NCBI GenBank assembly: GCA_907163375.1
Contig: CAJQUW010001810.1
Coordinates: forward strand, 62,001 to 126,000
Direction of reading: 5' to 3'
Length of the DNA: 64,000 nucleotides
Source of the DNA: Prostheceraeus crozeri
Taxonomy: Eukaryota > Platyhelminthes > Polycladida > Euryleptidae
Under the pieces are notes generated by a model that made no database searches, was not told the origin of the DNA, and worked only from the letters and a program-made list of their open reading frames with translations. Shown here piece by piece: positions 37,227-47,400 of the stretch; the first letter of the stretch is position 1; each line of letters begins with the position of its first letter. The position numbers were made by a program, and so were the translations under genes.

Positions 37227-38514
37227 ATGACAGACGGCGAACTAAGCACTTTGTTCGTAATCAGGTTGTACGAGTATTTAAAACGAAGGCGTCGGACTAT
37301 GTATATAAGAGAGCTATTCAGAAGGAGGATGGATTATGGAGATGCTAGATTACAAGATGCTGGTTCCTGAATTAATAGAAGACAGTGAATTATTCTTTAA
37401 TTATTTCCGAATGACCAAATCAAGGTTAGATGAGTTACTGAAGCTCGTTGGGCCACGTCTTAGCATGCAGAAAATCATGCCTTCCCTATCGGTGCTGGTG
37501 AACGACTCTGTTTGACACTCAGGATTTTGGCGAGTGGTGATTCACAAGCCAGCATGGCTTTCAACTACAGGATGAGTAAATCTTCTATACCCAATATAGT
37601 GAAAGAGACGTCATCTGCAATATGGAAGACTTTGCAGCCTGATTATCTCCCACCTCCAACAGTTGCAACCTTTGAGCAGATTGCGAAAGAATTTTGGAAG
37701 GAATGGAATTTTCTCAACTGTTTAGGAGCCCTAGACGGCAGACATGTTGTGATTGTTGCTCCGCCGAACAGTGGCTCGCAATTTTTCAATTATAAAAGCA
37801 GCATTCAGTCGTCTTGATGGCGCTGGTGGATGCAAGCTACACATTTATTTTTGTTGACATTGGAGCTCAAGGACATTGCAGTGACAGTACAGTCTTCTCG
37901 GAATCGTGCTTTTGGAAGTCAATTTTGGAAAAAACTTTGAAGACTCCTATCGATGCGCCTTTACCCAAAACTTTCACTGTTGTTCTGTACATGATTGTTG
38001 CGGATGAGGGTTTCCCACTGAAACCTAACATGATGCGCCCGTATCCGTCAGGAGATTTGGATGACAGCAAGCGCATTTTTAACTATCGTCTCTCCCGAGC
38101 CAGAAGAGTCGTAGAAAATGCCTTCGGCATTCTAGCAGCACGATGGCGGATTTTTCGTAGGCCTATTGAAGCTTATACAGCGGTAATGACATAGTGAAAG
38201 CCAGTGTCTGTTTGCACAATTACCTGGCCGAAAGTGACCATGGTATTCAGAACATCAAGCGCTATATCCCCAGAGATATAGTTGATTGTGTTGATGATGC
38301 CGTTGTCGTGCCTGGCAGTTGGAGAATCGATGCTCAGGATACCGCATTTTCATCGTTGCCTCGTGATAGATCTCGAAACCATCAGAAGACAGCTGGCAAA
38401 ATTCGTGATGATTTGAAAACTTTTTTCTGTTCAAATGAGGCAGAGTTTCATGGCAAGATAGCGCTGTGGGAATCAAGCGCTAAGAAGCTGAAAATTCTAC
38501 TTTTGTCTTATATA
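37227..38514 (+). pseudogene. PIF/Harbinger (HARBI1-like) transposase, frameshifted
   Basis: The start is taken as the ATG at 37227, leading to RLYEYLKRRRRTMYIRELF and, after a shift near 37340, ELFFNYFRMTKSRLDELL. Further shifts fall near 37485, 37800 and 38185. The catalytic motifs are all visible: LGALDGRHV (first D), DIGAQGHCSDSTVF (second D) and RRVVENAFGILAARWRIF (the E). The tail includes VKASVCLHNYL, as in the family. In total there are about four single-step frameshifts, so it is inactive although barely diverged in motif content. The final codons run into the left end of the nested mariner at 38515. Confidence 0.9.
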
Positions 38515-39919
38515 CAGGGTGAGTCAAAAAAAAAACGATATCTGAATTATGTCGAAAAATAGTCTTCAATTGCCATTGATTTTCTTCGTCTATTGATGCT
38601 CTATGTCTATGGTCCCGTTATATATCGCGTTCTATATCGCTTAGGCAGTATTTTTATTATTCGTAGTTGAAATTCAAATCATGAAGTCGATAGTTGATCC
38701 ATCCAAGAAATCTGGTCTAAGTCATTTGAACTTCATTCAAGGTATGGAAAGGAAAGCAAAACTTGTAGCTTCGGCAGTCGCATTCGAAAACGTTGCTGAG
38801 GCGAGGCGCAAGTTTCGCGAAGAATTTGAGGAAGAAGCACCAGTCCCTTCAACGGTTCATCGCTGGGTGAAGAGATTCCTGGTGTACGGTGACATTAACC
38901 ATCGTGAGGAAGGTAGCGGTCGCCCAATATCTGCAAGCGGAGACGATATTTTCACTTCGATAAAACCGCTTGTGGAAAGTGATCCAAACATCTTAACACG
39001 CCGCCTAAGTCGCGAAGTTGGTGTATCTCAACGAAGTGTTGTTCGATGCCTACACCGAAAAGGATATCATCCGTTCAAAGCGACACATGTACAAGAGCTG
39101 TCTGACGATGACCACGATAGACGCCTTGAGTTCTGTCAGTGGATAACTTCACGACTTGAACGCCAACGGAACTTTCATCTGCTTATCGTTTTCTCGGACG
39201 AAGCAGTTTTTCATGTTAACGGATCCGTCAATAAGCACAACATTCACTACTGGAGTGCAAACAATCCTCACGTCTTCATTGAAAAGCCTCAAGATCGAAG
39301 ATCAGTGACAGTGTGGGCCATGATGGACAACACAGGAGTGTTGAGCTTCGACATCAGCTGCACAACAATGAACGGTGAACGCTACTGTGGTATTCTAAAG
39401 GATCATGTCATCCTTTTTTTCAACGGGCTGAAAACAGACACCGATTTTATCAACAAGATGGAGCTCCTCCGCACTACAGTTCTGCTGCCCGCGCTATTCT
39501 CGACAGTAATCTACCTAACAGATGGATCGGTCGACGAGGACCCATCGAATGGCCTTCACGGTCTACGGACCTCAGTACCTGCGATTTTTTCTTGTGGGGC
39601 ACTTTAAGAGACTCAGTTTATGCGCGACGTCCAAATAATACGACGGAGTTGGCCGCCTATATTCGTGAGGAGATTACAGTATTCAGTCGCGACACATGCC
39701 AAAAAGTTTACGATTCGTTTGTTCGCCGATGCAGGGTTTGTATTGAACAGGAAGGTGCTCAATTTGAGTCAGTTCTTTAGCGTGCTTTTGAGACATTTTC
39801 AGCTTATGTTTTGAGACAGTTTCAATAAATATTTAAATGGATATTAATTTTTAGTTAAATGAAATACAGTATAACTATTTCGCCTTATAATCAGATTTCG
39901 TTTTTTCTGACTCACCCTG
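38515..39919 (+). mobile_element. DD41D mariner (rosa-like) nested in Harbinger
   Basis: The inverted ends are CAGGGTGAGTCA at 38515 and its near complement ending at 39919. Each is followed by A/T-rich bases and flanked by TA (38513-38514 and 39920-39921). The 1,405-bp unit carries one transposase gene with a single frameshift. Its position inside the Harbinger element means that it arrived later. Confidence 0.92.
38681..39780 (+). pseudogene. Mariner DD41D transposase with one frameshift
   Basis: From the ATG at 38681 the frame gives an N-terminal paired-like DNA-binding region (TVHRWVKRFL, then EGSGRP and VGVSQRSVVRCLHRKG). The first catalytic block is VFSDEAVFHVNG. About 39447 the frame slips by one base. 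In the new frame (39448-39780) the reading is QQDGAPPHY, IGRRGPIEWPSRS and STCDFFLWG. Counting from the D of QQDG to the D of CDFF leaves 41 residues, which defines DD41D. The C-terminus ends normally at a TAG (39778-39780). One base change would separate this from a full frame, so it is a fairly young copy. Confidence 0.92.
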
Positions 39920-40380
39920 TATATAATACTTTTTGTCGTATATATGAATTAAACAGCTTGCATGAGATTGGTAACGAGATTGTCCAAGAGTTATTGTTTA
40001 AAAATATTATTGTTTTGGTCTGAAAGCTTCTAAAAGCAGGAAAAACGACTACAATATGAAGACAAGAGATGAAAGACAAAGTCTCATTTAAATGAAGTGA
40101 GAATGTATTGAATTCATCAAATGACCACTACCTCAACTAAGAGTTTCATAAATTTTAGATATTTGCATCTCTTCCGCTGAATCTCTCCCATGACGTCACA
40201 CACTGTCGCTTTTCTATTTCGGTGAGTGCTGCACGTTCCTCTGCTCTTTGAAGCACGCACTGGATTTCAACTTTCACACTCGCTTTAAGTAGACGATCGA
40301 ATTTCTTCTATGATGCAGCTATGCTTCTGGCTGAAACAAGGAAATACCATTTTAGAACACTCATCTGGGACAGGAAGCAA

Positions 40381-40986
40381 TTACAGTACCAAATACTTTC
40401 CGAATAGTAGATCCTCATCGTCATCTTGTGCAGCTCCTTGATCTCTTTGTTTCAAATAATGCAATATCGCTGCATCGGTTCGAGCACTGAGAGTCCGCCT
40501 CGCCTCCTTCTGTCTTCGCTCCTCACATTGATTTTCTGCTTCTAGGACGACTCCGTTGCTTTGCTCTTCATACTCCCTGTCTCCTTCTCCCTGGTCTTCA
40601 TTAAGAGGTGGCGTATCTCTTTCCATTTCGTTGCTGTCAATGTTTTCCGTCTGACTTTGAACATTGCTTTCTGTCTTGCGTCTTTCAGCTCGATCGTCAA
40701 GAAAATGCATCAGCTCAAAATATGGCCATTTAATTGGTTTCGATGCTTTGCTTCCAGACCTTCCTTGAGTGGCTTGCTTCTTCTTCAGCTGCCTTCGCAC
40801 ATCCCTTAATCCATTCCATCGCTTCTGGCACTTGGAGACGTCAAGCTTCACAGCTTTAGCTATTTCTCCCCATGACACTTTCTTTTTGTGTGGATTGCGA
40901 TAATCCCTGTCCTTCAAATCCCATAAGTGTCTGCATTTCTGCACTTCGCAAATCAATCTCTCATTTACATCGTCTCTACCTTCCAT
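40381..40986 (-). CDS. Harbinger MADF (Myb/SANT-like) protein, intact
   Basis: An uninterrupted 201-codon frame runs from ATG (40984-40986) to TAA (40381-40383). Residues about 8-95 form a MADF domain: ERLICEVQKCRHLWDLKDRD, VSWGEIAKAV and CQKRWNGLRDVRRQ, with WPYFELMHFL at its end. The middle is acidic and Gln-rich, and the C-terminus (QDDDEDLLFGKYL) resembles the short BESS-like tail of such proteins. In Harbinger elements this second protein binds DNA and helps bring the transposase to the nucleus and to the ends. It is convergent with the transposase. That it is open while the transposase is broken may mean chance survival or some retained use. Confidence 0.88.
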   Translation of the reverse strand: MEGRDDVNERLICEVQKCRHLWDLKDRDYRNPHKKKVSWGEIAKAVKLDVSKCQKRWNGLRDVRRQLKKKQATQGRSGSKASKPIKWPYFELMHFLDDRAERRKTESNVQSQTENIDSNEMERDTPPLNEDQGEGDREYEEQSNGVVLEAENQCEERRQKEARRTLSARTDAAILHYLKQRDQGAAQDDDEDLLFGKYLVL

Positions 40987-41197
40987 GTTGACTGCTTCAG
41001 ATATCGGTACAATTTTAACGCTACAGAGTTGTCTACCGATATATTTACGCTCTGAATCGAATGTTGGTTGTCATTGGTTACTAGATAGGTGAACTCTGAC
41101 ATCGTTGACTACTTGTCTACCGACTTCACAGAGTTAACCGATATCGTTCTATTTCGCTCTGAATACATATTCAGAGTGAACTATAAATGGGCCCTTA

Positions 41198-43639
41198 ATG
41201 TGAGTGCAACATCTAATGATTATGAATTCATCAAATATATCAGGCTTATCCTCTTGCAATAGACATCGAAATGACATGGAAGTTGAACTATTGAAATACA
41301 CAATATTACTTACTGAAGTTCGTGGCGATGTCACAATCATGTTTTCTGATCATATAAAAACTTTGGATTTATTCAATTCGTCTTCTTTACAATTTTATTT
41401 GTGGTTAATTGCATTTGTACTTCGGACATATTAAAAAGGCTGCCGTTTAAAGCATGATTGGTCATTCGTTGCTTGAGCTGTATACCATTCAAGAAATCAG
41501 TCGTGCCATTTAATTTTTACTTATAAGTTGCTTCTCAGTGTAGCAATTTTAGCATTCCCATTGGCAATCATCAAGGTAATTCGTTAATATTTCAAAACTT
41601 TCACATTTAGTAAAATTTCGGTATTGAGATTTTTGAATTGCTATTTTCGTGTAGGTATGTGCGAAGATGAAGGAGTTAGAGGGAACACCCATTGAAAGCA
41701 TTTATAATCACGACTTTCATGAAAATTTCCTTAAAAGTTTCATGTTTCGAAAATAATTTTCGTGTAATTACATGTATGAGCAGTGCTTGAAATAAAGCAA
41801 GGGCACATTTCCAAGTCTGTCGATCCTCTTTGATCCCCTATGTGAATAAGGTGAAAATCCAGGCATACATTTACTCATTATTGTGTTTATTCGAATATAT
41901 CACGTAAAAATTTCTACCTAAAAAAGACTTAAAAGTTCGTGTTCGCGTTATAAAGGGGTATGTATTACCATTACGTATATACCCAATAAATGTGGTATAG
42001 TTACCTCCACTTAGTGCTCCTCCAATGATCAATACTGATTCTAATGGACCTCGAGAGCTTGTACATCATCATTGACAGATGAGCCTTATGCAGTTCAAAT
42101 TTTGTTGCAATTTCTATATGTATCCCTTTATGCTCAAACATGCACTTTACTTCCATCATCAATATCACCGCATTCATTATGTTGATTAAACGCCAGTTTG
42201 ATATTGAGAATCTTCTTCAGAATGACACACAGATGCTTTCTATGAAATTTCCTTACAGAATTTAAGATCTTCATTTGAGATAAGTTTGATGGATGACATT
42301 TCCTTAATTTGAAACGTCGATTAATTTACACGACGATCTTAAAGTTTATCTTGTTTTTGAACGATGATTTTTAATGTCGGTATCTTAAGCATCAAAGATG
42401 ATTCGGAAGTAAGTTGATGAGAGATAGTTTCTTTGTATCATCTCCTCGTTTGGCAGACAGAACATATAGTTAGAATTTGTCAGAGTTGTGTCAGAAAATT
42501 AAGAATTTTAATCAATCAGAGTTCTATCTCAGAAGTGAAGGTCTAAAGATTTATTCTCACAAATGGTAGGGAAGGATGCTGTCGCAAATGCCAAATTTCC
42601 CTTGAGTTTTGAATTTCTATATGTTTGATAATTGATTGTCATTTTCAAGATCCAGCAGAATGACCTGAAATACATCACTATGTGTGGTCATTAAACAAAC
42701 TTTTCATCCGTAGACAGTGATGCTATGGAGGCTATATTTGATATAACTATTATTTTATTATGAAGCCCGAAGTGCATTTAGCACTCAATGTTGCTCCCGC
42801 TCATTATATTTTTATGAAAGCAGATATTGATGTAAAATAATGTGATGATTGCCCAAACAGTAATATATGCACGTTTGATTTTGATTTTCTACTGTGAAAA
42901 CGGTCGCTGATCAGATCAAGGATTCCTGTAGCAGTTTGCTTGTGCCGATGCCGATGCTTCTCCGTTGGTTTCATATCAAGGATACTAATGACCACACAAC
43001 CAGAACATTTATGTTATATTTCATTATATAGGGTGGTGGGTGCAAAATCAATTAATCCTTAAATTAGCATGCACTTTCTAGAAAATAAGCAGATTTGCAT
43101 ATTCTGTTATCATGCTATCAATGATTGTTGATCTTTTGTGTCAATTATATTACGATTGTGCTGCAGAAAATGAAGGTAGGATAAAGAGACATTGTCATCG
43201 GGATTGGGAATTCCACTTCGTGCCCATTTAGAGCCATAAGCTTTTTTAAACATTTTCGCTTCAAAGTCAATGGGTCTCGAGACGTGAAAAATAGGGAATT
43301 AAATCTTGAGGGTAGCGGTTATGCAATTTCAATCGTCAACTGAAAAATAATCTTATTTAAGTGAGCAACACCATCAAAAACTGAAACTGCATACTTTTCG
43401 TTTTTCCGCTTCTGTTTTATTTTATTACATGTCTTCAGAAAAATTGTTAATTTCCTGTCTAATATATATATGTAGTCTAATACATAGTCCAGTCTAATAT
43501 AATCTATGTTACTGCAGGCCTGCATTGTAATATGGCACTCACATTTCTTAGTATTTTTGGTTAGTGACACGATTTAGAATATGCAAGACGACGTACCTAA
43601 AGGCTTCTAAACTAACTTTGAGAAAATTATGACACTTCC
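41198..43639. other. No gene recognised
   Basis: AT-rich noncoding sequence between the Harbinger and hAT elements. No motif-bearing frame, RNA gene or element end was seen. Confidence 0.45.
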
Positions 43640-44066
43640 TCTGCTACCAGGCTTGCCGTGGGAATGGGAATTCCCATGAGATGGGAATCTTGCTTCAGGT
43701 CATGGGAATCCCATGGGAATTAAATGAAAATTTTGATCACCAAAATATAATAAATTTGAATCTTATTTGAAAGTATCAACTCTTTTTTGGTTTGCAAAGG
43801 TTGTGAGAAAGCGAGAATGCAGGCTGTAGTTGCACTCATCTTACTGGATGACTAGGCGAAGCCGCTCATGAATGACGCACAGATTGAAGTGAAAATACAA
43901 CATTTATACATGTACATTGTACAGGTGTGTCTACAGTAAGCAGGCTGTCCTTGTCTGAAAAAAGCATGATTCTGTCAGGGTGACGAAACACGGGTCGGTA
44001 ACCATCATCATAACAATTCTCTTCTTGGCTTATCAATCTTATAAGAAGACTAATATCGGTCTTGAA

Positions 44067-44086
44067 TGAGAGAGAGAGAGAGAGAA
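44067..44086. repeat. (GA)n microsatellite
   Basis: About ten GA units inside the hAT element, upstream of its transposase. Confidence 0.9.
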
Positions 44087-44390
44087 CCTGGATTATGTAA
44101 TTATCTGTTGAGGCTGTCTGTCAATTCGCATCGTCAACCGACGGGAGGAGAATCAGTATCCATGTCAGTGACCGACCGATTCTCTCGCCCCGTGCGCTGC
44201 ATGATCAATTTCACTTACGCAACTTTTGACAATTCAAGTGAGGGAATGTGAGCTCGCAAAACATTCTTTTCCCCTGATAGACGCTTGGCGATGATTCATT
44301 AGGCTGCAGACCGAAGAGGAACCGAGCTATATGATGTAATTATAATCGTCTGCAACTTCAGTTCCCACTCTGAGGCAGGTCGTCGCGGCG

Positions 44391-45843
44391 ATGTCTTCGA
44401 ACAAGTTCCTCGAAGTAGACAAAAAAACTCTGCAGCAGCACATTTCTGCTGCTCGTGTATCTTTTGTTCCGCCACCGAAGTCATTAACCAGTGGTAGTGC
44501 CAATCTTGATTCGAGGATAAAGACCGTGCAAGTGGACATATCAATCACCGGTTGCCGAGAGCTCAGGAGACGACAAGAAACCAGTTGGCCCCTTTCCTTT
44601 ATTGTGATGTCTGTAAGAAATTGTTTCTTTGGTTTAAGAAGACAAGAAGACAGTGGGTCAACAGAGTGGGGTCAGTGCAATAAAGCGCCATCTCGAGAAA
44701 AACTGCGCACCGGCGACGTCGACGTCCAATCAACTCACCATTCACCGAAGTGTTCAGTGTGCTCCATCAACAAGCAAGCCTCCTCTTCCGAAAGAAGCAA
44801 AAGAACAATGGCAGCAGCATGTAGTGAAGCTTGTTTGTGCCCATCCGACTGTGTCCATCAACGCCATGGCTCAAATTGCATCTTCTTGCGCAAACTTCGC
44901 TTCTTCGGTAACGCACAGAAACAACAAGATCAATGACTATTCCATCGGACGAACTTACATTTCATCGGGGTTAATGACTGAGGGAGAGCAATCCCATGCG
45001 AAGTTGCAACATCATTTTAGAAACAGTCTCAACGATCCGGATGCTGGTGTATCATGCATGATTGATTTTTGGTCTGAAAGACATGAACATCGACTTTCTT
45101 ATTTTGCTATTGTTGCTTGTGGACTCGATAAAGATTGGCGTTGGTTCAGTTATCCACTTAAGATTTGTGATTTGGATGATGTACCACACGACGCTTCGTT
45201 CACTTTCAAAATTCTCGAATGCATTAAGTCACCGGATGATGAAAAACAGGGTGAGCTCTCTCAACCCATCTTTATAGTTAGTGACAACGAACCGAAAATG
45301 GTCGCTGCGTTCGACGGCCGTTATCCAACGACGCTGAACTTGGGTGGTAGAATTGGTTGTACCGAATTCAATTCGGTACAATCGGTACAAAAAAGATTCA
45401 AATCGAGTGTTGTGAACTATTTGAATCAGCTGCTTGATTCAATGCATATATCTGATATCCCCACGGACAAAGTCAGTGATAACCAGGAACGTGAGCCCTC
45501 GACATCCAGCGATCCGTTTTAGACATTGTTTGCTCCACGCCCAAAGCGCATGAAGACTTCGCTTCATGAACAACTTGAAACAGAAATGTTGTTTTTTGAG
45601 ACCATTCGTGTGGCCTCCAGACATCCGACCAAGGATTTTTGGAAAGAGATAGGACCACAAATGAGACTTTTGTCAAAGAGTGCAAAAATTCTTTTTTCCA
45701 CCCCAGTGTCATCGGCTTCTGTAGAAAGACTATTCAGCGAGGCGGGGATTCTCTTATCAAAGCTTCAAAAAAGGCTCAAGCCTGACAAGCTCAGCGCCAT
45801 GATTTACACAAATTATGCTTGTAAGTTAGAGACTGTATTATAA
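44391..45843 (+). pseudogene. BED-finger hAT transposase, broken and internally deleted
   Basis: The likely start is ATG 44391. The BED finger is split by frameshifts: YCDVCKKLFLWFKK in one frame (44603-44645), then SAIKRHLEKNC in the next (from 44653), supplying the Cys-x2-Cys and His-x4-Cys ligands. The main frame 44653-45522 has the first catalytic D block (MIDFWSERHEHRLSYFAIV) and the second (IFIVSDNEPKMVAAF). An in-frame TAG (45520-45522) is followed without a shift by the dimerisation domain (DFWKEIGPQMR, TPVSSASVERLFSEAG). The region between EFNSVQS and the C-terminus is far shorter than in full-length hAT proteins. The insertion domain and the catalytic E therefore appear deleted. Confidence 0.88.
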
Positions 45844-45898
45844 TTCAGTTCCTAGGTTTGCATGAACATTTGTTATTCATTTGATATATTTCATAACA

Positions 45899-46450
45899 AC
45901 GTTTGTTAATCCATTGACATTTTTCTAGTGCATCGGCTATTCTCTAGATTTTTATACCCGTAGAAACGTTAGTTAATCCATTGATATTTTTCTAGAGCAT
46001 CAGCTATTCTCTTGATAGCCTTCATTGCCGCATGGTAGCGTTTTGCGTTTGTTAATCTATTGATATTTTACTTCAGTATCTGCTATTCTCATGATTGTTT
46101 TTATACCCGCATTTTGTTTGTTAATCCATTGATATTTTCTTGAGTATTTGCTTTTGCCTTGATGGTTTTCAAAGTGACGCTTGTTAATCCATCGATGGTC
46201 TTCATTCGGCATCACGCGGGTCTCAAAGTAACGGTTGTTAGTCCATTGATAATTTATTGAAGATCTGCTATTCTTAGATTGTAGCACTGTCATTCGTAGG
46301 CCTTTATACATAATAGGGCCTACATTGGAGAGTTTTTATAATATGTAGCTTTCATCAATCCATTGATATTTTTTAATGTTTGATGCCTTTTTAGCAGCAA
46401 CGTTTGTCAATCCTTGGACAAATTTTCAATTAACGTTTGTTTCTCGAATA
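45899..46450. repeat. Degenerate tandem repeat (GTTTGTTAATCCATTGATAT)
   Basis: About eight imperfect units start near 45901, 45967, 46047, 46116, 46179, 46233, 46350 and 46401, with spacing of roughly 50-120 bp. Each opens with a version of GTTTGTTAATCCATTGATAT. Most continue with GCTATTCTCTTGAT-like text, and some end with TTTATACCCG. The tract lies between the transposase stop and the right end of the hAT element. Confidence 0.75.
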
Positions 46451-47140
46451 TAAATTTGTCTTTTTGCATTTGTGGCTTTATCATCAAAGTTAGATAGAAT
46501 TGGAATTACACCGTACCTAAATACATGGGATCCGAGCGAGCGTATTATCACATTGATAAGTCATAGAAATATGCGTAGGCGAAGTATTGACTTCATTGCT
46601 TGTATACAGGCACTGTACTTGTATTGTAAACTTAAATATGATATTGCGATGAGCTAGAAGTTTGCCATGTTCATCACAAGTACGGCACCGCATGAAGTGA
46701 ATCAGAGTGAATAGACATGCGAATATGTGTATGTATAGGCCTATATGTAATCGAAGACTATTTCGATGAAGTCGTCTTTATTGATTGACTAATCCCTGAA
46801 ACAAAATGATAGATATTTTTGATAATTAGTAAAAACTTGCTATTTTTGGAAATTACAAAATAAGATAGATTGATATACCAATACTTTTTCATCCAAAGAT
46901 AGGTCAACTGAAAGCGCTTAATCTCATCAGTTCAATTACGAAAATCCGTTAATCGACTTGTAGTCCGAAAGAAGAGAACCATAAACCGTATATAGGAAGA
47001 GTAATGAGCCATGGGAATTCTGATGGGAAATACTGAAAAATCCTGTGGGAATGGGAATTCCCATGGGATTCCCATGAAAAATCCCGTGGGGATGGGAATG
47101 GGAATTCAAAATCAATTCCCACGGCAAGCCTGTCTGCTGC

Positions 47141-47400
47141 CCTGTATCGGACAACGTGCGCAGATAATAACATCAATAGATTGGATGTCAAATAATAAAG
47201 TTAAGCAAGGACTCGTAATGAACACATTATTTGCTTTAATTAATGAATTTGAAATTGTGCATGACAAATTTTTACCACTGACTCAGTGCAAATATGTCAA
47301 TCATGCAGATAACGCAGAAGTAATGGCTGCAAAAAAGCATGTAAAAATATTGCTGAAAAGAGATATGAGTGCAGACGCATAATTATTGCTACAGATTTGA
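47141..47400 (+). other. Unrecognised coding-like tract next to the hAT insertion
   Basis: A frame ending at 47382 reads MNTLFALINEFEIVHDKFLP then KYVNHADNAEVMAA. It looks protein-like in composition and is open for at least 55 codons outside the element. No family is recognised. It could be a fragment of whatever the hAT element landed in. Confidence 0.2.

Larger units (their letters stand above)
37043..41194 (+). mobile_element. PIF/Harbinger transposon with a nested mariner
   Basis: The terminal inverted repeats GGCCCATTTATAGT (37044) and its complement (to 41194) are flanked by the 3-bp duplication TTA (37040-37042 and 41195-41197), as expected for PIF/Harbinger. It carries both classical genes: a DDE transposase on the plus strand and a MADF (Myb/SANT-like) protein on the minus strand, arranged tail to tail. 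A DD41D mariner (38515-39919) sits between them. Without it the element is about 2.75 kb. Confidence 0.93.
43648..47132 (+). mobile_element. hAT element with GGGAATTCCC-rich ends
   Basis: The terminal repeats CAGGCTTGCCGTGGGAAT (43648) and its near complement (to 47132) are flanked by TCTGCTAC (43640-43647) and TCTGCTGC (47133-47140), a 7-of-8 target duplication. Subterminal regions at both ends are packed with ATGGGAAT and its complement, forming palindromes such as GGGAATTCCCATGGG. The 3,485-bp element holds a plus-strand hAT transposase gene and a tandem-repeat tract 3' of it. Its ends are close to those of the 1473-5273 element. Confidence 0.92.
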
